This document shows, one piece after another, positions 43,483-54,920 of a stretch of DNA of 64,000 nt. Source of the stretch: Ornithodoros turicata (lineage: Eukaryota; Arthropoda; Arachnida; Ixodida; Argasidae); assembly GCF_037126465.1 (NCBI RefSeq), contig NC_088205.1, forward strand, positions 31,913,482-31,977,481, in the 5' to 3' direction. The stretch's first letter is position 1, and the number at the start of each line of letters is the position of its first letter. Position numbers and translations under genes: made by a program. The notes beneath the pieces were generated by a model. The model had not been told where the DNA came from, did not search any database, and saw only the letters and a program-made list of their open reading frames with translations.

Positions 43483-44588
43483 TTAAAAGAAGAAGCATAT
43501 ACGCAGCCTGAGAAAATAAGATTACGATCACAAGAGTAATATATCTGTGGCTTCTGTGCAATCTCAGAATTCACAGCAGCAGAAAGCTATTGCGAAGCGG
43601 TATTGTGGAAGAGGTATTGTGGCGCCACCTGTTAGCCACTGAACCAACTGCGCGGTGAAAACTGTCGGACAGGCTGCACACTGTCGAGAAGCACGGGGTT
43701 TTTGCTGTACAAACGCAGTTAATTTCGGGCTGCACCACTCGTTCTTCCCGTGGTGCCTGCGGTCCCAAAAAATCGTGGTTGTGTCGTTGACAGCCTTCAA
43801 ACCCTCCGTTTCGGACATCACGAAGCTGGAGAACGCATGGCGTCTCCCAAGCGGTAGCAGACGCTCCGGCCTGGGCGATGTTGCTCACCTCGATCATGTG
43901 ATCCCAAGTCCAATGAGGAGCGTCCTCACCACTTGCGTCACATAGTGACGTGTGTGGTGGCGCTCATCACGTGCCTATCGTGAAGGCGAAGGAGGATGTT
44001 TCGCGCGCGGGAGGTTCGGGGAGCTATTGCAGGCGTCCCAATTTAGCTACGGTTGCACTAATTGTGGGAAAACTGTTTTCGGCCGCCTAACATTCCATAC
44101 TGACCAAAAACAGAAAAAAAGTTGTGGGCCTCTAGACTGCTCCTTTAAAGGTTCATGCGAATTGTGGGTCAACAGCCCGGAGGGAAGAAAGGTTCCGTAC
44201 GGGCTTTTACGGCCGGAGTGAATGGCTGCTTTGTTAGAGTGTGGAGGGGATTATGTGAACGTAGTGATCTAGGCTACAGACCGGTTACAGAAAAATGGAA
44301 GGTTCACGAACACGTGGACGAAACGGGACAACAGGCAAGAATTGGCAAGCATAGCGAAAGATAAGGAGGTTAGTGGTTACGTGGGGAAAATTCCAGAACC
44401 AGCAAAGGTTTTTTTATATATATTTGTAATGCAAAGTTGTGGCATGCAATAAAGAAAGTAGAAAGCAGTGGCATATTGATATATTCCACTTGTTCAATAT
44501 TGCCGTGCAAGGTCTGATGTATCATCACTTATTGAAACTCAACAAACATATCAATTGTGGTGGACCACCGGACGATTTTCATCTAATA

Positions 44589-47201
44589 CTCTCTTGTAGG
44601 CCATTCAAGAATCCTCATACAAAGAAAGGAAACATCAATAAGAGACTGTGCAAGTCCATCGCAACAAAGTGCAAGTTGTTGAAGCAATACAAACACGGCG
44701 ACAACATATCACCTGCGTTAATCAACGCTGGATTCAAGCGCCCAATAATCAGAATAAACTACTTGATGTCTTCGGAATTCATCAATCAAGACAACAAACG
44801 GAAACTTCAGAGTTTGGAATAGAACTGTAATTTATCGAAATAAACAAGTGTATGGGCACCGTGCACTAGCGAGAGGACGCTGCAGTCGCTTGATCGACAG
44901 CGCCACCCGTGGCGATTTCGCGCGTAACGGTCTGGTACTGACGCCGTATCGGCGCCTTCGCGTATGTAGCTTTGGTGCGTACGGGTGTTTTCCCGAATTT
45001 TATATATCGGCTTTGGGGCTTTCGACTCATTAACCCGTGAGACTACTTGTGTGGAAGTGGTTTGTCACGTAAAATGTATGCGATGGTGAAGCCTTTTGCA
45101 CGTGGAACATTATGTGTCTATGCACAATGTGTGACAGTGTGTAACGCAGACACGCGTGTAGTATTCGTGGCCCGTATTTACGTGAAGTTAAGTGCATTTA
45201 TCCGCAAGGGACTACCAATTATAGACTACACATCAGAGACTAGCTACGTCCAGTACCTGCGCTATGAGGACGGAAATCTCGCACTGAAGAATTCACAATA
45301 ATACAATCAACAACAAATTGGAATATACATTACGAAGATAGCGAAAAAAAAAAACGTTCTCGTTTCTTTCTTATGCATAATCCGTTAACGTGATGATGCA
45401 CTGTGAGGATAAGTTTCTTAGTCAAATTATTCACAATCTTGCATCGCTCAAGTCGGGGGATTCCCTTTTAGCCCTTTGTGCCTGCATTTGATGCACAGTC
45501 ATAGTAATAAAAATCAATCAGTCAATCAAGATTGTTTCAGGATATAAATAAGGCGTGTTTTTGTTTGAAACTGGATGTGTAATGATAATAATGTTTTATT
45601 AGTGCTAAACAACGACCACAGCGGCCTTAGTAAAGGTGAACATAGCGCATCAGACACATTGTCGCAAATTGCAACATAGAAGCAGCCAGAAATATCACGC
45701 AAAAGAAACACAAAACATAAACTATTGTTGCTAAAGGTTGCTGTTCGACAAACGCATGATTACTTTTGTGTGTGTTTGCGTGTGTGTGCGCGGACGAATA
45801 GGAAGGAGCAAAGAACCACTTGTAAACCGAGATCACAAGATTTGGCAACGATAATAAGATCATAGGGACAGAATGCACCTACATAAAATGATGACGGCTT
45901 GCGAAACGCAGCTCGGGGAGGACAAATAACTCCCTGTGTTCGCATGCAAGCTTTATATTGAAGGAAGACGAGGTCCAAATCCAGTCTTCGCCGACACGCC
46001 GCAAAATTAGGGTCCGAGTAAGAGAGATAAATACTGTACGACATATGGCAGACTAATGACTAATTTTAGCCAAGCTCCACGATGTTCATTGGTCATTCAT
46101 TGGTGTATTTCGCAACTTTTTCACGTCAGTTACTGTGCTATAAGTCCGCATCGTGATGCTCAACTGGTCATTGACAAATATACTAAATGCAAGGAATAAG
46201 TTGTTTGAAACAACGGATTTGAGCGGCACGTTGGGTGGATTGCCGTGAAAGCGCTCTCTCAAATACGTGATCGGCGGGACGATACAGCGAGAAGGACGAA
46301 AACTTTACGGCAAGTTGCCTCTCTTTCACAGTAACTTGGTTGTCGTGGCAGATTACCACATAGAATTAGTTTCCATTTTGTCTTCTCCTTTGACTTTCTA
46401 TGCAGGCAGCTTCAAATCGCTCTTTTCGAACGGCGAAACTAGCACAGCACTGCTAGACGCTGCTGGCTGGTACCAGGGCATTACGCCGCGTTTCACCGCG
46501 AGGGGCCGCTGCCGTCGATAGAAAACTCTAGCGCACGGTGCCCATAACTGAAATAATAAATGTATTCTTTGCCATCATTGTAATGTATTCTACACTTGAA
46601 GATTGCTAAGGAGACGTTTATTCCACACTATGTACAAGGATCTTCGCATGGAATCAGCGCTGGCAATCAAAGAGATTTTACACGACCACACTCTATATAA
46701 CACCGACACCCGAAAGAAAGAACTGTAGAAGAATCGCTAATTGAAATTTAGATGCATGTTACATCAATCTTTGTTTACAAAGAGGATCACTAATATTTTG
46801 CGAAAGCTTATTTTATGAATTAAATTGCACACTGTATATATTTTCACAAACGATTGGACAGTTGACAATACTATATTGAAAGGAATCTATTATCAAATGA
46901 AGCGATGCAAGTGATGGAGAAGCATGATGCGCAGGCGGGGTCTACAATTCTAATCATCATAACATGCGGCACACAGTTCCAATAATATTTTGGGAGAATC
47001 GAATCACACAACTGTCACCAGAAATGTTTAACCACTATACAGTGAAGAGGAGCACTATGCATAAACACAATGGAAGATATGTAATTATAATAAGTAAATA
47101 TTCCTTTTGCAAACTTAACCAAAGCAGCACACATAAACGTAGCTCCAATTCACAGAATGTACCCGAGGTTTTTCATTATCCATTCTGAAAAACTATGAGT
47201 C
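44589..47201. other. Central spacer of the palindromic element
   Basis: Unique sequence between the arms. A frame to 44822 (KRLCKSIATKCKLLKQYKHG, NAGFKRPIIRINYLM) and one at 46964-47188 are open but unrecognised. The middle 1.7 kb is another insertion. Confidence 0.5.
44853..46544. mobile_element. DNA element with TGGGCACCGTGC ends in the spacer
   Basis: Ends TGGGCACCGTGCACTAG and TGGGCACCGTGCGCTAG (reverse complement), with TA on both sides (44851-44852, 46545-46546). The inner sequence ATCGAC...CAGCG is also shared between the ends. No transposase recognised; superfamily unknown. Confidence 0.75.
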
Positions 47202-47272
47202 TATTAGATGAAAATCGTCCAGTGGTCCACCACAATTGATATGTTTGTTGAGTTTCAATAAGTGATGATACA

Positions 47273-48291
47273 CAGGGTGTCGAACCGAAACGTTTATCGT
47301 TCCGGTTTTCGTTCCGGTTACATCATAAACGATCCGGTACCGGTTCTGCTCCGGAGCAAAAAAATAACGGTTCACACCGGTTTTTAACCGGTTCCGCTTC
47401 TGCTGGGAATATTCATCCCCACAAAAAAAAATCAATGTTATAAAATGTAAACCCGTTTATTCCACATACATGGTACTTAATGTTAATAGACAGCTGTGAA
47501 ATTGGTAGCTCCTGGTTCCTGTAGGTTCCTGTCTGTTCAAATGGGCTTTCTCCTATCTTGAAGCGCATACTACAAACGGACTTGTTTGTCGTGATGTCAT
47601 ACGTAAAGTACTTTCTTGCTGGGTTGGAGCGATCGTGTCCCATCCGAATGTCTGTTGCTACTGTCTAGCCAGCAAGAACCACCGCACGAGTACGACGTAA
47701 ACCGAGGAACACCTTCACTCACAAACGCGCTCGACGGCTCCGTTTTATTTTCTTCGTGTCCTGTCCACAAAAGAGTTGCCACTTCGCACGGGCTTGCCCT
47801 CGCGTATACGTAAGTCTATTCAACTTAGCTGCTCTCAAACAAGGGACGCGTTGCGCGACATTACCGATAAAGAAGCCGTTATGCAGCCCCCTTAGGTCGC
47901 TGTTGAGTTGAGGAGAGTTTGAAGGGATCAAATTAAAACGAACACTACGGCACATTGCTAGAGAGTCACATGTACCTCTAAGTCTGTGTGCGTGCGCGAA
48001 CTATAAACCATTACAAAGGGAGCCTAAGGGTCATAGTATACCTACATACATTCCTCTGTAACCGTAGCCCTCGTATAGTATCCATGACATGACTTCAGAG
48101 CACACGACGTCTGTTTCATTCGCCTATCCGTAGTCCAAACCGGCGAAGTTTTTCTTGGACCGAAAACCGTTCAAAATATTTTTCGGTTTCCCTCCTGAGC
48201 GAAAAAAACTTATTCTTCCGTTCCGGTTCGCACAAAAATAGCGGTTGTTTTCGCTTTTCGGTTCCGGTGTTCGGGTCACTCCGACACCCTG
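47273..48291. mobile_element. hAT-type element, 1,019 bp, in the right arm
   Basis: ATGATACA flanks it (47265-47272, 48292-48299). Ends CAGGGTGTCGAACCG and CAGGGTGTCGGAGTG (reverse complement). CCGGTT/AACCGG-rich subterminal sequence lies on both sides. The left arm shows the empty site near 44522. No transposase. Confidence 0.88.
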
Positions 48292-48353
48292 ATGATACAT
48301 CAGACCTTGCACGGCAACATTGAACAAGTGGAATATATCACGTGATAAGATTT

Positions 48354-48803
48354 TTATGTACTTTCCATTTCAACCGTTAGGTGTAATTTCAACAAATCCG
48401 TAATGAATCGTGCGATATAGAGTGCTTGTATATGATAATTTGATCTGATTGCTTTCTTGATTAATGCAATGCCCATTGCAATGATTACAATTACATTTGG
48501 TCTAGTGTATTTAAATTCTTCGTTATCAAACCTCAAAAACTCCACTATCAATCCCAGTGGTCCTTCCGATGTTGACGTGCAAATATTTTTATAACTATTC
48601 TAGATTCGGCATACAAGTTCTTGCATCTTGAATTCCATAATTTGCACCATATCTCCGAATACGACCATGTCTAGGACGTATTGAAATGCAGCGATAACTG
48701 AATCGTTTCGAGGCTCCTCCTTTTCGAAGCAGTTTTTTATCACATCTTCACATGAGTTATGGTAACGAGTACAAAATCCGTCCATCTCTTCAATGTAGAG
48801 CAA
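48354..48803 (-). CDS. Arm ORF pair (right copy), unknown
   Basis: Counterpart of 38730-39179 with at least three substitutions (G/R, V/L, I/M) in the second half and the same in-frame TAG (48601-48603 region). No family recognised. Confidence 0.4.
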
Positions 48804-48954
48804 TTGTCTGTTCTGTTTTGTAGTGTGCCTCTACATTAATTAAATCATATCGGTGCTCATTTTATTTATTAAAAAAATATTATGTTATCGTGTTTAGAAT
48901 GTCATTAATATCCACCTGTCGTGAGAATTATGAAAGTCAATTTACAGAAAAGAT

Positions 48955-49161
48955 TTGATGAGTAAGAAAAACGCGAGCTTTAAACGCGCTAGAACCCTCA
49001 ATTCCCGGATTGAGTTGTTGGAGTCAGTTTATGACTTTCACCACGACCATTGTGGGATCCCCCTACTCCCTGCGGGCGTAACCTTGTCGAAAGTGCATGG
49101 GAGCTCAGCTTCCCTCTCTCACTCGTTGTCTTTTTTTTTTTTTTTTGTTAGTGGGCTTTGA
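48955..49161 (+). CDS. Small conserved arm ORF (right copy), unknown
   Basis: Counterpart of 38376-38579, same residues apart from the length of the final T-run. Confidence 0.3.
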   Translation: MMSKKNASFKRARTLNSRIELLESVYDFHHDHCGIPLLPAGVTLSKVHGSSASLSHSLSFFFFFVSGL

Positions 49162-49923
49162 ATGAAAAAGACGTGTTCCTGTGATGTATCGCCCTGCTTG
49201 TTCAGAAAGTGTTTGCCTAAATTAATTACTGCTTTGAGTTTGCTTCAGGTGATCGCTCGATTGATATTAATAAAAATATTTTACTAGTTGGGAAAGTATT
49301 TTTAAGTTTTGTGCGTTGATTTTCACGGTAGCAAACTTTTACATTAATTTGCATTTCAGATGAGTTGTTTGTTTGTGGCTTCTGCGCATAGAAATTACTA
49401 TTGCAAAGTCATCATAAAACGATGTCACTAAATTTGATTCTCGTTTTCGAATGAGTATTGTTTCTATCATTGAATAAATTTGACTTTCTCTCTTTGCTTC
49501 AGATAATCACTCGATTGATATTTTATGAGTTGAGAATAATGTATGCATAATAGTTGTGTCAGATCTGAACTACATTAAATGCAGCGTTTCTCGTTTTGGT
49601 TGAGCATTGTTTGCGCCTATAATATTTCTCATTTGCTTAGATAATGTTTCTCTAAAACCAGTTTGCACTGACATAAAAGTCTATTCCTAGATTTTTTCTT
49701 TTTGCGTGCTATTGTTTGTTTGTTGATAGAATTCTTATTGTGTTCTTGAGAATCGAATAATTCCAATGTCTATTTGCGATAGTTGATCAATAAAAAATTT
49801 CGCCTCTGTACACCAGTCCTAAGAATATTTCCTTTTGGAGGAAAGAATGTGAAAAAGAGAGAGGGTTTCCCCACCCCATACATTGACAAAGGAAGTGCGG
49901 TTTCTTTGCTTTTGGGGTGGATA

Positions 49924-51149
49924 GGGACTGTGCGACAAACTGGTGGCGCCGCGATGCGGCCTCCGGAGAAAGTACCCTGCGTGATAGCCGCCGGGTAGCC
50001 AGCTTTGTTTACATGTGAAGTGCGGGCATATTTTTTTTTGCCACAACATCGCTAACTGTGCCAGCACCTAAAAGAACTCTTCATTAGGGACCAGATGCTT
50101 CATTTCTCGTGATTTCTACGCTTCCAATACCACCGAGGTCACTAGACTCGCAGCGAATAGCGTTTGTGACGCGCGTTCGGCCATTGCATGAGGTGTGCAC
50201 AACATGAGCGAATATATTATATTTCTTTTGTTCTATAGTTTCAATGAAACTGAATGAGGACCTGCAAAAAGATCAGTGATTTACAGTTGCCCACTTTCGT
50301 GACGGTGAAACGCCACTGGATACTGTATCACCGTCAAATGCACCGACCAAACGGCAACCTATTTCGAGATAATGATTGAGGTGTTTCATCGCCAGTGCCC
50401 AGAGCCGATATTGCTCCCGCTATGACGAACCTCACAGTGAGAACAGAAGTTCTACGTTGTCCAAAAGGTTTAGTATTTACGCACCGACCATTTCACAGCT
50501 GTCGTCCCGCAAGCCTACGGCGGTAGCCGAGGTAAAACTCATACTTTCTTCTTTGAGGATGTCTTTAGCGTTATTGTATCTGAAGATACTGGAAAAACTG
50601 CAGTACAAGTTCAGGCAATAAGTTGTGACCCCACGTGTTTATTTGTATGGATAAAACGGACGCACGATGTAAATTTCAGTGACGAAGCTGTGTGTGTGCA
50701 AAGATGCCGAATGGAATACAAGTCTCAGTCAAAAACATGATATTACAAATGGCTGGAGTCAGAGGAATACACGTATATAGCCTTCACTAGCAAGCCAGGA
50801 TTTTGTGAGGAGTCAAATAACCATCCTGTCGACGCATCACTTACAGGTGTTTTGACCGGACACACGCGAGTGGCTGTTCTCCTTCCGTACTGTTAGATGC
50901 ATTATAAATACGGTGGTTGCTTCTGTGCAGTTTGTCTCCATTCTCTTCGTTCGCGCCCCAGAAAGGGTCTACATTATTTGCACTTCGAAAATTAGCCCTT
51001 CTAATTACGGCGGTCGCCACGCAAGCTACGGTTCCACTTGAGAATGCATAGAACGGCCGGCGTAGTATCACGTCGGATACGTCCAAGACCGCCACTGGCG
51101 GCGCTGTCGCGATGGAGCAGCGCGCCCCGTTTAGGTGTTGCACGGTCCC
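49924..51149. mobile_element. DNA element, 1.2 kb, in the right arm
   Basis: Ends GGGACTGTGCGAC and GGGACCGTGCAAC (reverse complement), TA on both sides. The left arm is uninterrupted at the matching point (about 37782). One end recurs at 59092-59146. Open frames inside have no recognised domain. Confidence 0.7.
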
Positions 51150-51329
51150 TATAGAGGGAGAGAGTGACCCCACCAGGCTCAAGTAGCATAGATTGGTTGT
51201 ACTCTGTAAAGCTTAGCTGTGCTGCGCATTTGGATACCTCTGCCAAGGTAATGTTTATAGTGCCTGAGTAGGATGGAAATTCTATATTGTTAGGTCGCAA
51301 GGATGATTTTATGATAGTTCAAAAGATAG

Positions 51330-52070
51330 GTTACTTCCATTTCAATTTATTAAATTTGTAATGTTTGATCGTTTGTTTCAATAATATTTTCCTGTCAGTT
51401 GTTTACACGTTGGCAGATGTGCCGTTTAGAGTGTTTCTCTGCTATTCATCTGTGCATGTTTCTCGTTTTAGATTGTTTTTCAATTATTTATCCGTTGTGT
51501 ACCTCTTGTTTGGATTGTGCATTATTTTGGCTCTCTATTAGCAGTTGATCGTGTTTCTCATTATTTCCTTGCATGTGTGCTATTCACATCATAATAAATT
51601 GCATAATTGTGTCGTGTTGGAATAATCAACTTAACTTTCCATACTCTTTATTACGTGTATTACATTCCTTCTGTTTTCTTTTTTTGGGTGAATTTTTCTC
51701 TCAACTTAGCTTTCCCAAAGATAGATTATTTCCATTTCAATTTATTAAATGTTTCTTGTTTGATAGTTTGTTTCAATGTTATTTTCCTGTCTGTTGTTTA
51801 CACGTTGGCAGATGTGCCGTTTAGTGTTTCTCTGCTATTCAGTGTTAAGTGCGTGCATGTTTCTCATTTTCATATATTGTTTTTCAATTATTTATCCTTT
51901 GTGTATCTCTTGTTTACGTGATGGGCTTTGATTCTCTATTAGCTGTTGATCGTATTTCTCGTTATTTCCTTGCGTGTGTGCTATTCACATCATAAGAAAT
52001 TGATTAATTGTGTCATTTTAGAATATTCAACATAGCTTCCCATATTCTTTATTATGTGTGTTGTGTTCCT
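51330..52070 (-). repeat. Two tandem units in the right arm
   Basis: Inverted counterpart of the units at 36850-37617. Confidence 0.75.
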
Positions 52071-52836
52071 GTTCATGTTTTTTGGCTGGGTTTTTCGCCT
52101 CCACGCAGAGTTACAACATAGTTCCTGCCACTATTTGGCTTTACTATCCTTCGCATGTAAACTGCCTACTGCACACCTGTTGTAGCGGGAGAAAATTAGC
52201 GATTCAAGTCGGCACAGGCTGCAAAAATGACGATGGAAGTCGGCCCAGGTGTGGCGATATCGTCGCCTGGATGGGATGACAGTGTGCATGTTCCTACTTA
52301 CATGTAAGCTGCTCACGTGCCGCCTGAAAAAAATGCGAACGAAGTCGGTGTATGACGTGTGATACCCATTCAATGCTATTGCATCATGCCTGTAATAAGT
52401 ATAACTTTTGTTACGTGTATTGTGTTTCTTCTGCATCAGATTTTTGGCTAAGTTTTTCTCCTTCACACAGAGTCATAACATAATTCCCGACACTAATGAC
52501 TTTAATAAATATATTTTCACTTGTACTTTTTGTGTATGGCTATCCTTTGCATGTAAATCGCCTACTGCACACCTGTTATAGCGGGTAAAAATACCAATGA
52601 AGTCGGCCCAGGCAGAAAAATGACGAAAGAAGTCGGCCCAGGTTGACAAAATGTGAGAGAGTAAGCACGCACACAGCCCTCCCCCCCCCCCCAGTGTTAA
52701 GCGCGCGGACAACCCTCCGCACACGCGCCGCGCGGGGAAACATACGCGCAGGGCTCAGGGCAGGGCCCGGGGGGGGGGGGGGGAGCCGTAGTTTCGCATG
52801 GCCGCTTACGCTCAACCTATATATACTACTCGCATT

Positions 52837-53164
52837 CCGGTTACCGTTCGCCCCACCACATGTAACGAACGTGCCCCAACAAATTGTATTTCAGTATATG
52901 ATCCATCTGACACGCCAATATAGGCTACTGTGGGTGCACGAGGTCTCTTCAAACCTCGGTACTCACGTTGGTCTCACAGTGTTGCCAAGCTAACGAGGCG
53001 TGCCTGCGGTGCATGCGCTCCGGTTTAGGTTCAACGATGGAACCACGGCTGGAAGTCTGCCATGTTCAGGGTGGTGCTCGCCATAGAAGCAAGAACGTCG
53101 AACAGTATGTCTCGGCCAGTGGTGTCGGTATGCTGCCGCGGAAGCTCCTATTACACTATTTGAG
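52837..53164. other. No gene recognised
   Basis: Flank of the Maverick-like element; no repeat or domain seen. Confidence 0.35.
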
Positions 53165-53345
53165 AGGGAATATTTGTCATCATAAAAGGTGTTTTCAATA
53201 GAATACTCCCGTTTTAATGGTGTTTTTGTTTTTAAACGCCCTTTATAAGAGTGTTTTATTAGGAATACACTTAACTAAAGGGTGTTTTAAAAAACACCCA
53301 TCATTTGAGTGTAAAGGCAACACCAAAAAGGTGTGCGCCATGGGA
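53165..53345. repeat. GGTGTTTT/AAAACACC-rich segment
   Basis: About eight short GGTGTTTT or AACACC motifs on both strands, including the palindrome GGGTGTTTTAAAAAACACCC at about 53280-53299. Resembles 35030-35240 in composition. Confidence 0.55.
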
Positions 53346-54122
53346 CAAGCCATTTTCACCAAAACAGTGTAAAAAAGTTTACTGTGCGTGGTGTCACACT
53401 GCTCACCCTCGTTTGTTTACTTATCGCGGCGCCGGTGCACTAGGGAGGTTTAGAATGACTGGAAGGATTAGAAGAGATTTTGCAGATTAGAAGGTATTTA
53501 CGACAACGGTCTGAAAATATGGTACGCCAAGCACCTGATTCATTTGGAGTGACTGGCATCACATTGCTGATCTTAGACTTATAACTTCCTGTTTGTTTTC
53601 GGTTTGTGTCCACGGAACTCTTCCGATGTGCTACAACGCCCTCATGTGAGCTTCCTTAGATTCCCCTGCCCCGCACGCACATGCTGCCCTCTCGCACCGC
53701 TTTTCCTTTCTCCACCTGCGCGCTCACCTGTCACTCAGTTTTCATCCTTTCTGGCGCGGAGAGGCGAGGGAGTTTTTGTTCCACAGACACGGCGATCTCC
53801 TGAAACGTTCCCGTTAACAGCTGCCGCTGTAAAACACGCCCTATCTAATGCAGACGTGCACGTTTTGAAAGTGCTCTACAGTTCTGGGCCCGCTTGCACG
53901 AAACTCTTAGTGAAACACTCAACATGTTTTTCACTCGAGCATTAGTGCACCCGGTGTGCATTGAGTGAAAAACTCACTGATCTCTATAGTAATAGGTTGG
54001 ATAGCGGATTGAGGGTGCAACCGTACGGTCACCGGCCGCCATCTTGCGAAGCTCAAAACATTGCCGTCCGCGACTCAGCTGCATATTCTGTATGCGCCTT
54101 TGCGTAGCATTTTTGTGGTGTC
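53346..54122. other. No gene recognised
   Basis: Open frames without domains. It may contain upstream sequence of the THAP gene. Confidence 0.35.
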
Positions 54123-54718
54123 ATGCCCGCCTGCTGTGGTTATGGGTGTACTGCCCGTACTGGCAAGATACCGGGAACGACATTTCACAAGTAAGTGACT
54201 TAGTTTTATTAATAAATGTGATTTATTAGTCCACGAGCGGGGCGACAAAACGTTGCTGTTGAAGCATGTGCGCGGCACTTTGTGACTCGTATCTCAAGAT
54301 CTAAACGTTAAAGTTGAAGCAGTCCGTTATCTGGATAGAAACATTGTGATAGTCCAGACTTCCTGCAGTGCACGGGTATGGTCTCGGCACGCAGCAGGCG
54401 TTGAAGTGCGCTAGGTGTGGTATCTACGGCTGACTTTGTTGGTCACGGTATCGCCAATTGCTTGCTTGGATCAGCCTTGTCATCTCTGCCGTAATTGATG
54501 GCACAAATTGTTCAATGCAGGTTCCCTCACAGCCGCCCAGAACATTTAAAAAAGTGTGTGGTGAATGTCAGGCGAAGGGACTGGACGCCGTCGAGGACAT
54601 CACTGGTCTGCAGCAAACATTTTAAAAACAGGTGCTTCGACTGAACGGGGCAGACCGTTCGACTGAGGCCTGACGCTGTGCCCAACAAGTTCGACTTCCT
54701 AGAACACCTCCAGAAAGT
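54123..54718 (+). pseudogene. Two-exon THAP-domain gene fragment with one stop codon
   Basis: Exon 1 (54123-54190) encodes MPACCGYGCTARTGKIPGTT, then FH, and ends at GTAAGT. Exon 2 starts after AATGCAG at 54521, restoring K-FPHSRPEHLKKCVVNVRRR in frame. It continues DWTPSRTSLVCSKHF with the second ligand pair, then reaches TGA at 54642-54644 between CFD and TGQTVRLRPDAVP. Without the stop this is a complete C2CH THAP domain; the TGA replaces what is usually a coding residue and could be a CGA to TGA change. A GTAATA after 54718 could be the next donor. It could be a host-type THAP gene or a transposase exon. One stop in an otherwise clean domain suggests recent loss or a sequencing error. Confidence 0.75.
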
Positions 54719-54912
54719 AATAATGCATGCGTCATATGTAGAGGCCGGATTTATATGCACTAAAAGCTGGTGGAACACACATGCATGAAAAATTCATTAA
54801 TCTTGCTCAAAGTATGCACTTCTAGAAATTCACTTGCATGCATTTAAAACATGCAACAAATTCACTGGGGCAAAAGTATCTTACTTTATGCAGTGTACAA
54901 AAAGCATGCAGA
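54719..54912. other. No gene recognised
   Basis: Short spacer rich in ATGCAT; no feature supported. Confidence 0.3.
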
Positions 54913-54920
54913 GTTGAAAG

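Larger units (their letters stand above)
39317..44144. mobile_element. Kolobok-like element, copy B, carrying a nested element
   Basis: TTAA at 39313-39316 and 44145-44148, ends AGGAGCA as in copy A. It is split at its internal TTAA by the element at 39621-43482. Confidence 0.85.
39200..44476. mobile_element. Insertion in the left arm, 7-bp duplication
   Basis: TGATATA at 39193-39199 and 44477-44483 flanks it. The right arm reads through the same point without interruption (near 48333). After removing the Kolobok-like nest, about 445 bp remain (39200-39312 and 44149-44476), with no inverted ends or gene recognised. Superfamily unknown. Confidence 0.75.
35675..44588 (+). repeat. Left arm of the palindromic element
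   Basis: Outer part carries repeated TGGGCCRACTTC motifs and two copies of a 46-base block (35921-35966, 36682-36727; CCCGCTAYAACAGG, GCAGTAGGCG). It has about 360 bases (36165-36523) missing from the right arm and lacks about 175 bases present there at 49260-49430. Interrupted by the 39200-44476 insertion. Confidence 0.85.
47202..52830 (-). repeat. Right arm of the palindromic element
   Basis: Inverted copy of the left arm. Carries its own insertions at 47273-48291 and 49924-51149. Confidence 0.85.
35669..52836. mobile_element. Maverick/Polinton-like palindromic element with nested insertions
   Basis: CGCATT at 35669-35674 and 52831-52836 flanks a unit that begins AGTAGTATGTATAGG and ends CCTATATATACTACT. 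A 6-bp duplication and AGT...ACT ends are characteristic of Maverick/Polinton elements. The two halves are inverted copies: 35675-44588 and 47202-52830, roughly 95% identical where I aligned them by eye. Insertions removed, each arm is about 3.3-3.6 kb and the spacer about 0.9 kb. I recognise no polymerase B, retroviral-type integrase, ATPase, protease or capsid gene, so it would depend on proteins made elsewhere. Confidence 0.75.

Noticed and set aside
39617..43486. P-element assignment because of the THAP domain
   Set aside because: P elements make 8-bp duplications; here the duplication is TTAA (or TTTAAA), shown by the empty site.
35669..52836. Full Polinton with polymerase, integrase and capsid genes
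   Set aside because: No frame in arms or spacer showed a polymerase B, retroviral-type integrase, ATPase or capsid motif; the free coding space is too small.
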